A DNA stretch of 64,000 bases from CAYOSF01 sp964406605 (GCA_964406605.1 CAYOSF010000005.1:124001-188000), one strand, 5' to 3'. Shown: positions 33,388-42,048, counted from the first letter of the stretch. A program made the numbers and translations. The notes: a model not told the origin generated them from the letters alone.

Positions 33388-34310
33388 TCACCGTCCTCGC
33401 CGGCGGCGTCGGCGCCGCGCGGTTCCTTCGGGGCCTGATCGATGTCGTTGACCCGGCGTCGGTGACCGTCATCGGCAACACAGCCGATGATGAGGGGTTG
33501 CTGGGGCTCCACATCTCGCCCGACCTCGATACGGTCCTCTACACGTTGGTCGATGCGGTCGAACCCGAGCGGGGCTGGGGGATGGCTGGCGACAGCTACG
33601 CCTGCCTGGAGCAGGCAGCGCTGCTCGGCGAGGAGACCTGGTTCCGGCTGGGCGATACCGACTTGGCCACCCACGTCCAGCGTACGCTCTTGATGCGCGA
33701 GGGCCGAGCGCTGAGCGAGGCCACGAGCGAGATCGCGCGCGCCTTCGGCCTCGCTTGCCGCATGTTCCCGATGAGCGATGACCCGGTGCGGACGGTCGTC
33801 AATACGGACGCCGGCGAGATCTCCTTCCAGGAGTACTTCGTGCGGCGGGGATGGCAGGACGAGGTGCGCGGCCTGCGGTTCGAGGGAGCCGGCGAGGCGC
33901 GGGCCGCCCCCGGCGTCCTGGAGGCCCTCGCCGAAGCCGAGACGGTCATCGTTGCGCCGTCCAACCCGCTGGTGAGCATCGGCCCCATCCTGGCGGTCCC
34001 CGGCGTACGCGAGGCGCTCCGAGACAGGACTGCCCCGGTCGTCGCTGTCAGCCCCATCGTGGGCGGGCGCGCCCTCAAGGGCCCGGCCGACCGTATGCTG
34101 GCCTCGTTGGGCCACGAGGCGAGCGCGGCGGGCGTCGCCCGCCTCTACGCGGACTTCCTCGACGATCTGGTGCTCGATCGGGAGGACGCCACGCTCGCGC
34201 CGGAGGTCGAGTCGCTTGGGGTGAGGCCCGTCGTCGCTGACACCGTCATGCGCGATGACGCCTCGCGTCGTGCCCTGGCCCAGGCGACGATGGGGGCGGC
34301 CGTAGGCTAG
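33384..34310 (+). CDS. cofD: 2-phospho-L-lactate transferase (coenzyme F420)
   Basis: A 308-residue CofD/FbiA enzyme that joins the phospholactate- or phosphoenolpyruvate-derived unit to the deazaflavin Fo, giving F420-0 or its dehydro form. The N-terminus MITVLAGGVGAARFLRGL is the Gly-rich motif; TVIGNTADDEGLLGLHISPDLDTVLYTL, CRMFPMSDDPVRTVVNT and VIVAPSNPLVSIGPIL follow, all characteristic. The length is normal. The start overlaps the GerW-like stop. cofC and a nitroreductase lie downstream, completing an F420 module, while cofE is not in the window. Confidence 0.95.
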   Translation: MITVLAGGVGAARFLRGLIDVVDPASVTVIGNTADDEGLLGLHISPDLDTVLYTLVDAVEPERGWGMAGDSYACLEQAALLGEETWFRLGDTDLATHVQRTLLMREGRALSEATSEIARAFGLACRMFPMSDDPVRTVVNTDAGEISFQEYFVRRGWQDEVRGLRFEGAGEARAAPGVLEALAEAETVIVAPSNPLVSIGPILAVPGVREALRDRTAPVVAVSPIVGGRALKGPADRMLASLGHEASAAGVARLYADFLDDLVLDREDATLAPEVESLGVRPVVADTVMRDDASRRALAQATMGAAVG

Positions 34311-34422
34311 GCCGCCGCGGGGCGTGCCCGGGCCGTGAAGTCGCCTCAGCGACGAAGGCGTCTGCCAACGCTCTCTGATAAGCTAGGCACTGGCATTCGA
34401 AGCGAAGCGAGAAACCCGATCG

Positions 34423-35079
34423 ATGCGGTTCGCCCTCATCCCGATGAAGGACCTCTCGCGCGCGAAGGCGCGGCTCGCGCCCACCCTGGACGACGCCGGT
34501 CGTCGGGAGCTGGCGCAGGCGCTCCTCCGGGACGTGCTGGCCGCCGCGGTGGCCTGTCCCGCCATCGACGGCGTCGTAGTAGCGGCCGATGACCCCGATG
34601 TCCTGTCGCTCGCGGCTGAGTCCGGCGCGGAAGGGATGGAGGTGCCGGGTGGACTGAACGAGGCCCTCGCCTCGGCCTCCCGGACGCTGTCGGAGCGCGG
34701 CGTCGAACGCTTAGTTGTCCTGGCAGCCGATCTGCCCCTTGCTGAGCCGGAGAGCATCGCGAGCGTCGCCGAGGCTGCCGCCGACGTGGTGGTCGCGCCC
34801 TCCCGCGACGGGGGCACGAACGCGCTGAGCCTGCCCGCTTGTGGCATCCCGTTCCGCTTCGGGCCCGACAGCGCGCGGAGGCACCTGGCCGCGGCGGAAC
34901 AAGCCGGCCTGCGCCCGCTGCGGCTCGACGTTCCCGCTCTCGCCCTCGACATCGACACGGCGGAGGACCTCGACCGGCTCCGCGACGTTGCGGAGTCGGA
35001 TCCCGACGCGGTAGGGCGGAACACGCTGGCCGCGCTCGAGAGCCTCGGCCTGGTGTCGCCGCCGGTTCGAAGGGGGTAG
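34423..35079 (+). CDS. cofC: 2-phospho-L-lactate guanylyltransferase (coenzyme F420)
   Basis: A 218-residue CofC/FbiD nucleotidyltransferase that activates phospholactate or phosphoenolpyruvate with GTP for CofD. The N-terminal IPMKDLSRAKARLAPTLDDAGRRELAQALL provides the GTP-binding loop; VVLAADLPLAEPESI is the Asp-containing metal site, and APSRDGGTNALSLPA is a family signature. It lies 112 bases after cofD and 5 bases before the nitroreductase, so it belongs to the same unit. Which three-carbon substrate is used cannot be read from sequence. Confidence 0.94.
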   Translation: MRFALIPMKDLSRAKARLAPTLDDAGRRELAQALLRDVLAAAVACPAIDGVVVAADDPDVLSLAAESGAEGMEVPGGLNEALASASRTLSERGVERLVVLAADLPLAEPESIASVAEAAADVVVAPSRDGGTNALSLPACGIPFRFGPDSARRHLAAAEQAGLRPLRLDVPALALDIDTAEDLDRLRDVAESDPDAVGRNTLAALESLGLVSPPVRRG

Positions 35080-35084
35080 GGAAC

Positions 35085-35690
35085 ATGGATGCCTACGAAG
35101 CGATCACCGGGCGCCGCTCCATCCGCCGGTTCGACGGGTGCCCCGTGGACCGGGCGCTCCTCGATAGGCTTCTGCGGGCCGCGTGCCTGGCGCCGGCGCC
35201 CCACCACACCCGGCCCTGGCGCTTCGTCGTGCTGGAGACGCCGGACTCCCGCCGCCGCCTGGCCGACGGGATGGGCGCCGCCTGGCGACGCGATCTGGAG
35301 GAGGACGGTGCGGAGCAGGACCGCGTCGAGGTCTTGCTGGCCCGCTCGCGCCAGCAGATCGAGAAGGCGCCGGCGCTGGTGCTGGCCTGCCTGGTCGATG
35401 AGGGACTGTGTCGATGGCCGGACAAACGCCGGCGGCGCGCCGAGTGGCGGATGGCGGTACAGAGCATGGGCTGCGCACTCGAGAACGTGCTCGTTGCCGC
35501 CCACGCGGAGGGGCTGGCCGGGCACTGGATTTCCGCGCCGCTCTTCTGCCAGGACGCAGTGCGCGCAGCACTCGATCTGCCGTCGCAGTATGAGCCCCAG
35601 GCGCTCATTGCGCTCGGCTACGCGGCGTCCGGGGTCTCGGCCGGACCCAGGGCTGAGCCGGACCTAGAGGCCCTGGTGCGGACGCGCTGA
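35085..35690 (+). CDS. Nitroreductase-family protein, probable dehydro-F420 reductase
   Basis: A 201-residue FMN-binding nitroreductase-fold protein. ITGRRSIRRFDGCPVD is the FMN-phosphate motif, followed by ACLAPAPHHTRPWRFVVLE and the C-terminal QALIALGYAA. It resembles the C-terminal domain of mycobacterial FbiB, which reduces dehydro-F420-0, and stands as a separate protein here as in Thermomicrobium-like bacteria. Position directly after cofC, with an AGGGGGTAGGG site, supports this role. A detoxifying nitroreductase is the alternative. Confidence 0.82.
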   Translation: MDAYEAITGRRSIRRFDGCPVDRALLDRLLRAACLAPAPHHTRPWRFVVLETPDSRRRLADGMGAAWRRDLEEDGAEQDRVEVLLARSRQQIEKAPALVLACLVDEGLCRWPDKRRRRAEWRMAVQSMGCALENVLVAAHAEGLAGHWISAPLFCQDAVRAALDLPSQYEPQALIALGYAASGVSAGPRAEPDLEALVRTR

Positions 35691-35707
35691 GGCGGGACGC
35701 GGATGTG

Positions 35708-36282
35708 ATGGCAGAGCGCCTTCGGCTGCGTGACGGCTCGTCGGATGATCTGCCCGCTCTCAGCAGGCTCGATAGCAGCTTCAGCAACGAGTGGGTGCTG
35801 TGGCTCGAGCGGCACGGCGGCCCAATCGAGCAGACCATCGAGCTGCGCTGGCGCCACGTCAAGGCTGCCGGGAGCAGTCGCGCCTTCGAGATGGACGTGG
35901 AGGAACTCACCAAGGAGCTCCAGCGGTCCGATAGGCTGGTCATCGCCGAGGTGGGTGGCAGCATTGCGGGCTATCTCATGCTCGGGACGAACTGGAACGG
36001 CACGGCCGAGCTGGCGGACCTGATCGTCGACATCGCCTACCGGAGGCGGGGGTTGGGGCGGCCTTCGTCCAGGAAGCGGAGGCCTACGCCCGAGAGCGCG
36101 GGCTGCGCGCCCTCCAATGGGAGGCCCAGACCGACAACCGCGACGCCATCGAGTTCGCCGTCTCCCAGGGCTTCCGCATCGCCGGCGTCAACGACGCCCT
36201 CTACGACAACCGAGGCTACGAGCGGCAGGATGCACTCGGCTTCCGCGGCCTCGCTGTCTTCCTTACCCGCGAGCTGGACTGA
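35708..36282 (+). pseudogene. GNAT acetyltransferase with a frameshift
   Basis: The frame from 35708 reads a GNAT fold (DGSSDDLPALSRLDSS..., VIAEVGGSIAGYLMLG, ELADLIVDIAYRRRGLG) up to the acetyl-CoA loop. Near 36055-36058, inside GGGGTTGGGG, the reading shifts by one base; the continuation (AAFVQEAEAYARERGLRALQWEAQTDN, then EFAVSQGFRIAGV) follows in another frame to the TGA at 36280-36282. A single missing G explains it. Either a true inactivating mutation or a homopolymer error in the assembly. The intact protein would be about 191 residues. The substrate is unknown. Confidence 0.8.
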
Positions 36283-36374
36283 CCCGCAGAGTGCCGCCCC
36301 GGCAGCAGCGGTTCGGGCGGGCGTGATAGAATGGCGCCACCGTATGCCTGGCCTTGATCGAAAGGAGCGGGAGC

Positions 36375-37181
36375 ATGCCGCATGAGATGATCATCACGGA
36401 GCAACACGGGAGGGTGGGCGTCATCAAGTTCAACCGCCCCGAACGGCTGAACGCGCTGCACCCCACCATGATGGCGGAGGCGCGGCAGCAAGTGGAGGAC
36501 TGGAACGCCGACCCGTCGGTGGGCGCGATCGTGATCACGGGCGAGGGCCGGGCCTTCTGCGCAGGCGCTGACATCGCGGGATGGCGGCGGGAGATCGAGC
36601 GGCGCGAAGAGGGCGGCGAGCGGGAACGGCCGGAGCGGGAGGGTCGGGATGCCAACTGGACGTCGCTCTGGCAACGCTCCAAGCCGGCCATCTGCGCCAT
36701 CAACGGGCCCGCCATCGGGGCCGGCCTGACCATCACGCTCCCCTGCGACGTGCGGATCGCCTCGCCCCAGGCGAGGCTCTCGATGCGCTTCGTCCGCGTC
36801 GGGGTGCTGCCCGAGCTGGCGAGCACGCTGATCCTGCCCCAGATCGTCGGGGTGACGCATGCGCTCGAGCTGATGCTGAGCGGGCGCATCATCAACGGCG
36901 AGGAGGCGGGCCGTATCGGGCTGGTCAACCGCGTGGTCCCGGCCGAGAGCCTGCTGGAGGACGCCATCGCCACGGCCGCCGAGATCGCCTTCAATCCAAC
37001 AGAGTCGCTGCTGGCTGTCAAGCGGCAGGTCTGGGAGAACCTGACGAAGGCAAACTATCTTGAGGTGATGGCGGAGGAGATGCGCGAGTTCGCCCTGGCT
37101 CAGGCGCGCCCGCAGTTCAAGGAAGCCGTCATGGCTTTCCGGGAGAAGCGCGACCCCGATTTCCACAAGGGGGAAGGGTAG
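36375..37181 (+). CDS. Enoyl-CoA hydratase/isomerase family protein
   Basis: A 268-residue crotonase. RVGVIKFNRPERLNAL starts the fold, GEGRAFCAGADIAGW forms the first oxyanion loop, and KPAICAINGPAIGAGLTITLPCDVRIAS the second. MRFVRVGVLPELASTLILPQIVG contains a Glu at the position of catalytic Glu164 in rat hydratase. It probably hydrates enoyl-CoA esters. Residues about 70-95 are a charged insertion (EIERREEGGERERPEREGR). The start ATG has an AAAGGAGCGGGAG site. It stands alone between the GNAT fragment and the PIN-like gene. Confidence 0.9.
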   Translation: MPHEMIITEQHGRVGVIKFNRPERLNALHPTMMAEARQQVEDWNADPSVGAIVITGEGRAFCAGADIAGWRREIERREEGGERERPEREGRDANWTSLWQRSKPAICAINGPAIGAGLTITLPCDVRIASPQARLSMRFVRVGVLPELASTLILPQIVGVTHALELMLSGRIINGEEAGRIGLVNRVVPAESLLEDAIATAAEIAFNPTESLLAVKRQVWENLTKANYLEVMAEEMREFALAQARPQFKEAVMAFREKRDPDFHKGEG

Positions 37182-37183
37182 GA

Positions 37184-38158
37184 CTAGCGCGAGAGCTGAG
37201 TCAAGAGCGGGGGCAAGTCGTCTAGATTCGTGATGATTTGGGCGCGGCTCTGAACAGCCGGACGGTTTACCAAGTCAGCGAACAGCTTCTCTGTCACGAC
37301 AACGTCGCAGTAGACCGCGGCTGGCACCAGGGCCATCCAGTCGTACAAGTCGTTGCGCTTCGGCCGGAGCTCCGCATTGCGTACCCATTGACGCAAAACG
37401 TGCATGGCCACTCTCTGTGTGGGTAGGTCATCGATGAATCTCCACACCTGTGCTTCTCCCACAAACAGGAACTCATGGGTGGCCACGCCGTGAAGGGCAA
37501 GGGTCTCCCCGAGAGGCACTACAATGTCCGTCATCGCCATTAGGTGCAGCCCAAGGTCCAGCTGGCCTGGAGCAAGGAGTCTCAGCCAATCAATGACTTG
37601 CTGAAGGTTCGCGTTGAAATCAGCTTCTACGTCGGCCAGTTCGTGTTGGGGCGGGCACTCATCGGTCAATGGTACCTGACCTCTCAGCAATGCTTGCTCA
37701 ATCATGCTCTTCACACTCTCTTCGATGGCTTTTGTCGCGCCTGCGCTCAGCCGTTCCGCGACATACTCAGGAACGGAATACGCGAGTATGGGCTCATGCC
37801 GAGCGTGGCCCATGCCTTCCCCCAGCAATTCCAATTGCATCAATCTGTCCGCACGAACGCGTTGCGGAAACCGGCGGTGCAGGGCTTGTTCGATCTCGAA
37901 CCGGAGAATCGCGGGGCCCCACGCAATTGTCTTGCCACCAGATACGTCCAACATGAAATCGGCGAGCCGGATGCGCGATGCACGGTTCCCTCTGCGCCAG
38001 GTCTCCATGTAGTGCACAAGCGAGAGAGGAAAGCAGGCGAGGCCCATGTCCCGCGCGCCGCGGACGAAGTCCAATAGGTCCCTGGGTCGGTCGGACTTTC
38101 CCTGTTCCACCTGGGAAAGCTCAATCCACTTGTTCTGGTCCAAGTACACGAGCTTCAT
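37184..38158 (-). CDS. PIN-like domain protein, possible defence nuclease
   Basis: A 324-residue protein. It begins with VYLDQNKWIELS, the acidic start of a PIN-like ribonuclease fold, and ends with YDWMALVPAAVYCDVVVTEKLFADL, the conserved Asp-rich strand-turn of the same fold. The middle is helical with no recognised domain. Large PIN-like proteins with the LDQNKWI start tend to occur in variable or defence regions. No antitoxin-like partner is adjacent. Codon use is noticeably less GC-rich than in neighbours, suggesting transfer. Function unproven. Confidence 0.65.
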   Translation of the reverse strand: MKLVYLDQNKWIELSQVEQGKSDRPRDLLDFVRGARDMGLACFPLSLVHYMETWRRGNRASRIRLADFMLDVSGGKTIAWGPAILRFEIEQALHRRFPQRVRADRLMQLELLGEGMGHARHEPILAYSVPEYVAERLSAGATKAIEESVKSMIEQALLRGQVPLTDECPPQHELADVEADFNANLQQVIDWLRLLAPGQLDLGLHLMAMTDIVVPLGETLALHGVATHEFLFVGEAQVWRFIDDLPTQRVAMHVLRQWVRNAELRPKRNDLYDWMALVPAAVYCDVVVTEKLFADLVNRPAVQSRAQIITNLDDLPPLLTQLSR

Positions 38159-38528
38159 CGACGGTCTCTCGGGCGAATCAATGTGCGGCTGGCCGCACTC
38201 CTATTCTACCACCATAATGGCACACGTGTTCTAAGCTTCCGCCGAGGTGGCAGTCTGCCGGGCTTAGGTCGTCGCGATCCATCTCCTGCGGCCGATATCC
38301 TCGCTGTCTGCCGCTCTCTGCTGCGGCCCTTGTGTGAAGTAGTTCACACAATTATCTTGCCTGGCAGGCTATGCTACGGGCGGTCAGGCGTGGCGGTGGC
38401 TCTTGGCCGCGTTCCGTATGCGGCGGGAGCGGGATGGGCGGAGGACCCGACGCGAGGTCGGCGCCGCGCCGGGCAGGTGAGGGCGCCCGGGCGCACTTGA
38501 GCCGGCGCGAGAAAGGAGACCAAGGGAC
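38159..38528. promoter_or_regulatory. Regulatory intergenic region of the ferredoxin gene
   Basis: No gene is visible in these 370 bases. They hold the CRP-type palindrome at 38331-38352 and TATGCT at 38371-38376 as a probable -10, both upstream of the ferredoxin-type protein. The leader ends with GAAAGGAG before the ATG. Confidence 0.55.
38331..38352. promoter_or_regulatory. CRP/FNR-family operator
   Basis: Perfect 9-bp arms TTGTGTGAA and TTCACACAA around GTAG. The core is exactly TGTGA-N6-TCACA (38334-38349), the classic CRP site. It overlaps the expected -35 of the TATGCT promoter, suiting class II activation or repression. Confidence 0.7.
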
Positions 38529-39680
38529 ATGGTCGGACAGACCTCAGTGGAGACAGACAATCCCTATCGCGAGCTGAAGAAGGTCTTCGCGGGACACCCG
38601 ATAGGCGCCCCGGACACGGAGACGTTCACAGAGATCCTGCAGTACTACTTCGAGCCGGAGGAAGCCCACCTGGCCGCCCACATGACGTGGGAGCTGGAGC
38701 CGGAGGAGACGATCGCCCAGCGGGCGGGCATGAGCCTGGATGAGGCCTCGCGACTCCTTACGACGATGGCCTCCAAGTTCTTCATCCGCGGCATCAAGCG
38801 GCCTGACGGCGTGCGCGTCTTCCGCCTGTTGCACATCCTACCCGGCCTGTACGAGACGCCCTTTGCCGTCCGCCGGCCCTCCGCGGACTTGGACAAACTC
38901 GGCGACCTCTGGGAACGGTATTTCGACGAGGGGCAGGGACGGGAGATGCACAGCGGCTCCATCCAGCTTGCGCGGGCGCTGCCGGCAATCGAGGCGCCAA
39001 AGGACCAGGTGTTGCCGCATGAAGACGCCGTTCAGATCGTGGAGCAGGCGTCCTTCGTGAACCTCGTGCCCTGCGCGTGCCGCCAGGCGGCTCGCAACTG
39101 CGACGACCCGCTGGACGTGTGCCTCATACTGGGCGACGGCTTCCGCGGCGGGAGCCCTCCGGGCGAGGACGTGCTGGACCCGACTCAGATGGTGGAGGGA
39201 CCTGCGAGGGTGCGCCGGCTCTCAGTCGATGAGGCGGTCGATACTCTCAAGCGGGCGGAGGAGGCCGGCCTGGTGCATTGCGCTTTGAACACCAGGGAGG
39301 ACCACTGGCTGATCTGCTCCTGCTGCCGACACGCGTGTCATGGCCTGAGAGGGGTAACCCAGCTCGATATCCCCCACGCCGTGGCGCCGTCCAGCTACTG
39401 GGCCGTGGTGGACGAGGACTTGTGCAACGGCTGCGCCGATTGCGTGGAGCGCTGCCAGGTTGAAGCGATCAGCGTGCGAGATGACTACGTTGCGGAGATT
39501 GACCTCGAGCTGTGCCTGGGCTGTGGCGTGTGCGCGTCCGCGTGCGCTCTTGAGGCGTTGCGGCTGGAGAAACGGGACGACCACCTCTTCACGCCGGCCA
39601 GCGATGGGCAGGAGCTGCTTGTGATGGTCGGCGCCTCGAAAAACAGGCCGTACCCCGTTCACGGGCACTCGCATAGCTAG
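38529..39680 (+). CDS. 4Fe-4S ferredoxin-type protein with N-terminal winged-helix-like region
   Basis: A 383-residue iron-sulfur protein. The N-terminal part (about 20-110) looks like a degenerate winged helix (EETIAQRAGMSLDEASRLLTTM, FFIRGI). The middle holds NLVPCACRQAARNC and a CSCCRHAC cluster of Cys. The C-terminal part has two ferredoxin motifs, CNGCADCVERCQV and CLGCGVCASACAL, for two 4Fe-4S clusters. Similar proteins sit in anaerobic redox modules. It likely transfers electrons or senses redox state; the CRP-type operator upstream suggests control by a second messenger or oxygen status. The partner enzyme is not in the window. Confidence 0.85.
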   Translation: MVGQTSVETDNPYRELKKVFAGHPIGAPDTETFTEILQYYFEPEEAHLAAHMTWELEPEETIAQRAGMSLDEASRLLTTMASKFFIRGIKRPDGVRVFRLLHILPGLYETPFAVRRPSADLDKLGDLWERYFDEGQGREMHSGSIQLARALPAIEAPKDQVLPHEDAVQIVEQASFVNLVPCACRQAARNCDDPLDVCLILGDGFRGGSPPGEDVLDPTQMVEGPARVRRLSVDEAVDTLKRAEEAGLVHCALNTREDHWLICSCCRHACHGLRGVTQLDIPHAVAPSSYWAVVDEDLCNGCADCVERCQVEAISVRDDYVAEIDLELCLGCGVCASACALEALRLEKRDDHLFTPASDGQELLVMVGASKNRPYPVHGHSHS

Positions 39681-39698
39681 GGCCACCGACCATATAGC

Positions 39699-39727
39699 AG
39701 AGCCCGCGCCACATGGGCGCGGGCTCT
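39699..39727. terminator. Strong bidirectional terminator hairpin
   Basis: A 12-bp perfect stem (AGAGCCCGCGCC / GGCGCGGGCTCT) around ACATG lies between convergent genes ending at 39680 (+) and 39754 (-). It can serve both. A long T run is lacking. Confidence 0.7.
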
Positions 39728-39753
39728 TGGCGTCCAGCTTGCCGCGTGCGGTG

Positions 39754-40524
39754 CTATGTCCCCGCCAGCAGGTCGAAGATGTTGCGCAACGCGTCGCTGT
39801 CGGCCTTGTAGAGCTCCGTGTAGCTGCAGCGCCGGCAGGTCACCGCCGAGAACCGGCGGTGCTGGAGATTCACGATCCTCGACAGCATCCCGCTCGTCGC
39901 AGAGACGTCGAGCACCTCATAGTCGGTGTTCCCGCACTTCGCGCAGGTATAGTTGAGCGCTGCGGGGGAGCCGGGCGCCGGCACGTCAGGAATCGTATCC
40001 GGCGATCCGTTCGTGTCTGGGGCCTCGCCCCCGACCGTCGCCAGCTTCGGCTTCTCCACGGTCTTGCCGGTGAGCGCGCTCACCGCGTCGACCAACGACC
40101 ACGTCGACGGGTTATCCAGGGCATCGCGGTTGCGGTGGGCGTAGCGGATGATGCCCTCGGTATCGATCACGAAACTGCCGGGGAGCTCTCCCGTCACGGC
40201 GAACTCCTCGTACGCGCCCTCCTCAGGCTCGGCGCAGAGCGTGTATGGAATGCTCCAGCGCTTCCGGAATTCGCGCGCCTCCTCGGCCGTTCCTACTGTT
40301 ACGGCGATGAGATCCCCACCCGCCGTCTCGAAGTTGACGTACGCGTCTCGGAGCTGGAGGGCCTGATCGCTGCAGTACTGCCCGTCGAGCGGGGACAAGA
40401 ACGCGACCGCGAGCGGCCGTTCTTTCCACATCGCGGACAGCCGGACGAAGCCGCCGGCGGCGCTCGGCAGATCGAGGTCAGGGGCTTCGTCTCCAACTCT
40501 CGGTTGCGTTTCGGTCGTCGTCAT
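39754..40524 (-). CDS. Redoxin (AhpC/TSA-like) fused to a C-terminal zinc ribbon
   Basis: A 256-residue two-part protein. Residues about 8-150 form a peroxiredoxin/thioredoxin-like fold (VGDEAPDLDLPSAAGGFVRL, AVAFLSPLDGQYCSDQALQLRD with one likely active Cys). A Pro/Gly linker leads to a zinc ribbon (YTCAKCGNTDYEV...SAVTCRRCSYTELYK) of the YpzJ/DUF2082 kind, with two CxxC pairs. The joining of both is unusual; the ribbon may bind nucleic acid or protein. The start ATG at 40524 follows GGAGAAGCAGG and gives a normal redoxin N-terminus. It is divergent from rarA. Confidence 0.82.
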   Translation of the reverse strand: MTTTETQPRVGDEAPDLDLPSAAGGFVRLSAMWKERPLAVAFLSPLDGQYCSDQALQLRDAYVNFETAGGDLIAVTVGTAEEAREFRKRWSIPYTLCAEPEEGAYEEFAVTGELPGSFVIDTEGIIRYAHRNRDALDNPSTWSLVDAVSALTGKTVEKPKLATVGGEAPDTNGSPDTIPDVPAPGSPAALNYTCAKCGNTDYEVLDVSATSGMLSRIVNLQHRRFSAVTCRRCSYTELYKADSDALRNIFDLLAGT

Positions 40525-40720
40525 CCTGCTTCTCCGGCTCCCGGCGCCATGGCGACGTGAATCGGCTGCCTGCAGTAGCATCGACACGTCCGGCTCGAAG
40601 CTGCAGGGGGCAGGGTCGCCACTCCGCGCCGTTCGGCGCCCGGGCGCGCGGCTTCCGACCCTGGAGATGGGCTACAATACAGCCGCCATGACGCGCCGCA
40701 AGGTACCGGGAGGGACCGAC

Positions 40721-42046
40721 ATGTTCGCCGAGGCGGCGAAGGAGCGGCTGGAACGCGAAGCGCCCCTGGCCGCGCGCATGCGCCCGGTCACGCTGGGCGA
40801 GTTCGTCGGACAGGAGCACCTGGTGGGGGAGGGCCACATCCTGCGCCGCCTGATGGAGGCGGACAGCCTGCCATCGATCATCTTCTGGGGGCCGCCAGGG
40901 ACGGGCAAGACCACGCTCGCACGCATCATCGCCCGCATGACGCGGGCCCAGTTCGCGCCGGTGTCCGCCGTCTCCGCGGGAGTTGCCGACCTGCGGCAGA
41001 TCGTGTCCGAGGCCCGGGATCGGCGGGCGGTGGAGGACCGCCGCACGATCCTCTTCATCGATGAGATCCATCGTTTCAATAAAGCCCAGCAGGACGCCGT
41101 CCTCCCGCACGTCGAGGACGGTACCGTAACCCTCATCGGCGCCACCACCGAGAACCCGTCCTTCGAGGTCATCGGCCCGCTGCTGTCGCGCTGCCGCGTC
41201 TTCACGCTCCATGCCCTATCGCCCGAGCAGGTCGCGCTGCTCGTCCGCCGCGCCCTGGCCGACGAAGAGCACGGGTTGGGCACGGAGCACCTGACCGTGT
41301 CCGACGAAGCCATCGACGCGCTGGCGAACTCCGTCGGCGGCGACGCCCGCGTCGCGCTGAACGCCATCGAGATGGCGGCGGCGAGCGCGCCGGCTCCGAC
41401 AAAGAAAGGCGCCCGCCGGCGCGTCACGCGAGAGATGATCGAGGAGGCGCTGCAACAGCGGACCTACCTCTACGACAAGGCCGGAGACGCTCACTACGAC
41501 ACCATCTCCGCCTTCATCAAGTCGCTGCGCGGCTCCGACCCCGACGCCGCCCTCTACTGGCTCGCCCGCATGATCGAGTCCGGCGAGGACCCGCTGTTCG
41601 TCGTGCGACGGATGGTGATCCTGGCGGCGGAGGACGTCGGCCTGGCCGACCCGCAGGCGCTGGTCGTCGCCACCGCCTGCCAGCAGGCGGTGCACTTCGT
41701 GGGGCTGCCGGAGGGCTTCCTGCCCATGGCGGAGTGCGCGATCTACTTGGCGACGGCGCCGAAGAGCAACAGCGCTCTTATCGCCTACGAGCGCGCCCGC
41801 GCAGATGTACGCGACACGCTGGGCGAGCCGGTGCCGTTGCACCTGCGCAACGCCGTCACCGGCCTGATGCGAGACCTTGGCTACGGCAAGGGCTATCGCT
41901 ACGCGCACGACTACGACGAGCACCACGCCGAGCAGCAGCACCTCCCCGACAGGCTGGCAGGCCGCCGCTACTACCAGCCCGGCAGCCTGGGCTACGAGAA
42001 GAAGATCAAGGACTGGTACGAGAGGGTGAAAGAGAGGGAGGGGTAG
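40721..42046 (+). CDS. rarA: Replication-associated recombination protein A (MgsA/RarA AAA+ ATPase)
   Basis: A 441-residue AAA+ ATPase that acts at stalled replication forks and binds SSB and DNA ends. Domains in order: PLAARMRPVTLGEFVGQEHL, Walker A IIFWGPPGTGKTTLA, Walker B TILFIDEIHRFNK, sensor 1 LIGATTENPSFEV, then the tetramerisation part with AAEDVGLADPQAL. The ATG at 40721 has GGGAGGG 6 bases upstream; an earlier in-frame ATG at 40688 lies 9 bases after TACAAT (40673-40678) and could give a leaderless form. The last 15 codons (YEKKIKDWYERVKEREG region) are duplicated downstream at three places. Confidence 0.94.
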   Translation: MFAEAAKERLEREAPLAARMRPVTLGEFVGQEHLVGEGHILRRLMEADSLPSIIFWGPPGTGKTTLARIIARMTRAQFAPVSAVSAGVADLRQIVSEARDRRAVEDRRTILFIDEIHRFNKAQQDAVLPHVEDGTVTLIGATTENPSFEVIGPLLSRCRVFTLHALSPEQVALLVRRALADEEHGLGTEHLTVSDEAIDALANSVGGDARVALNAIEMAAASAPAPTKKGARRRVTREMIEEALQQRTYLYDKAGDAHYDTISAFIKSLRGSDPDAALYWLARMIESGEDPLFVVRRMVILAAEDVGLADPQALVVATACQQAVHFVGLPEGFLPMAECAIYLATAPKSNSALIAYERARADVRDTLGEPVPLHLRNAVTGLMRDLGYGKGYRYAHDYDEHHAEQQHLPDRLAGRRYYQPGSLGYEKKIKDWYERVKEREG

Positions 42047-42048
42047 AT

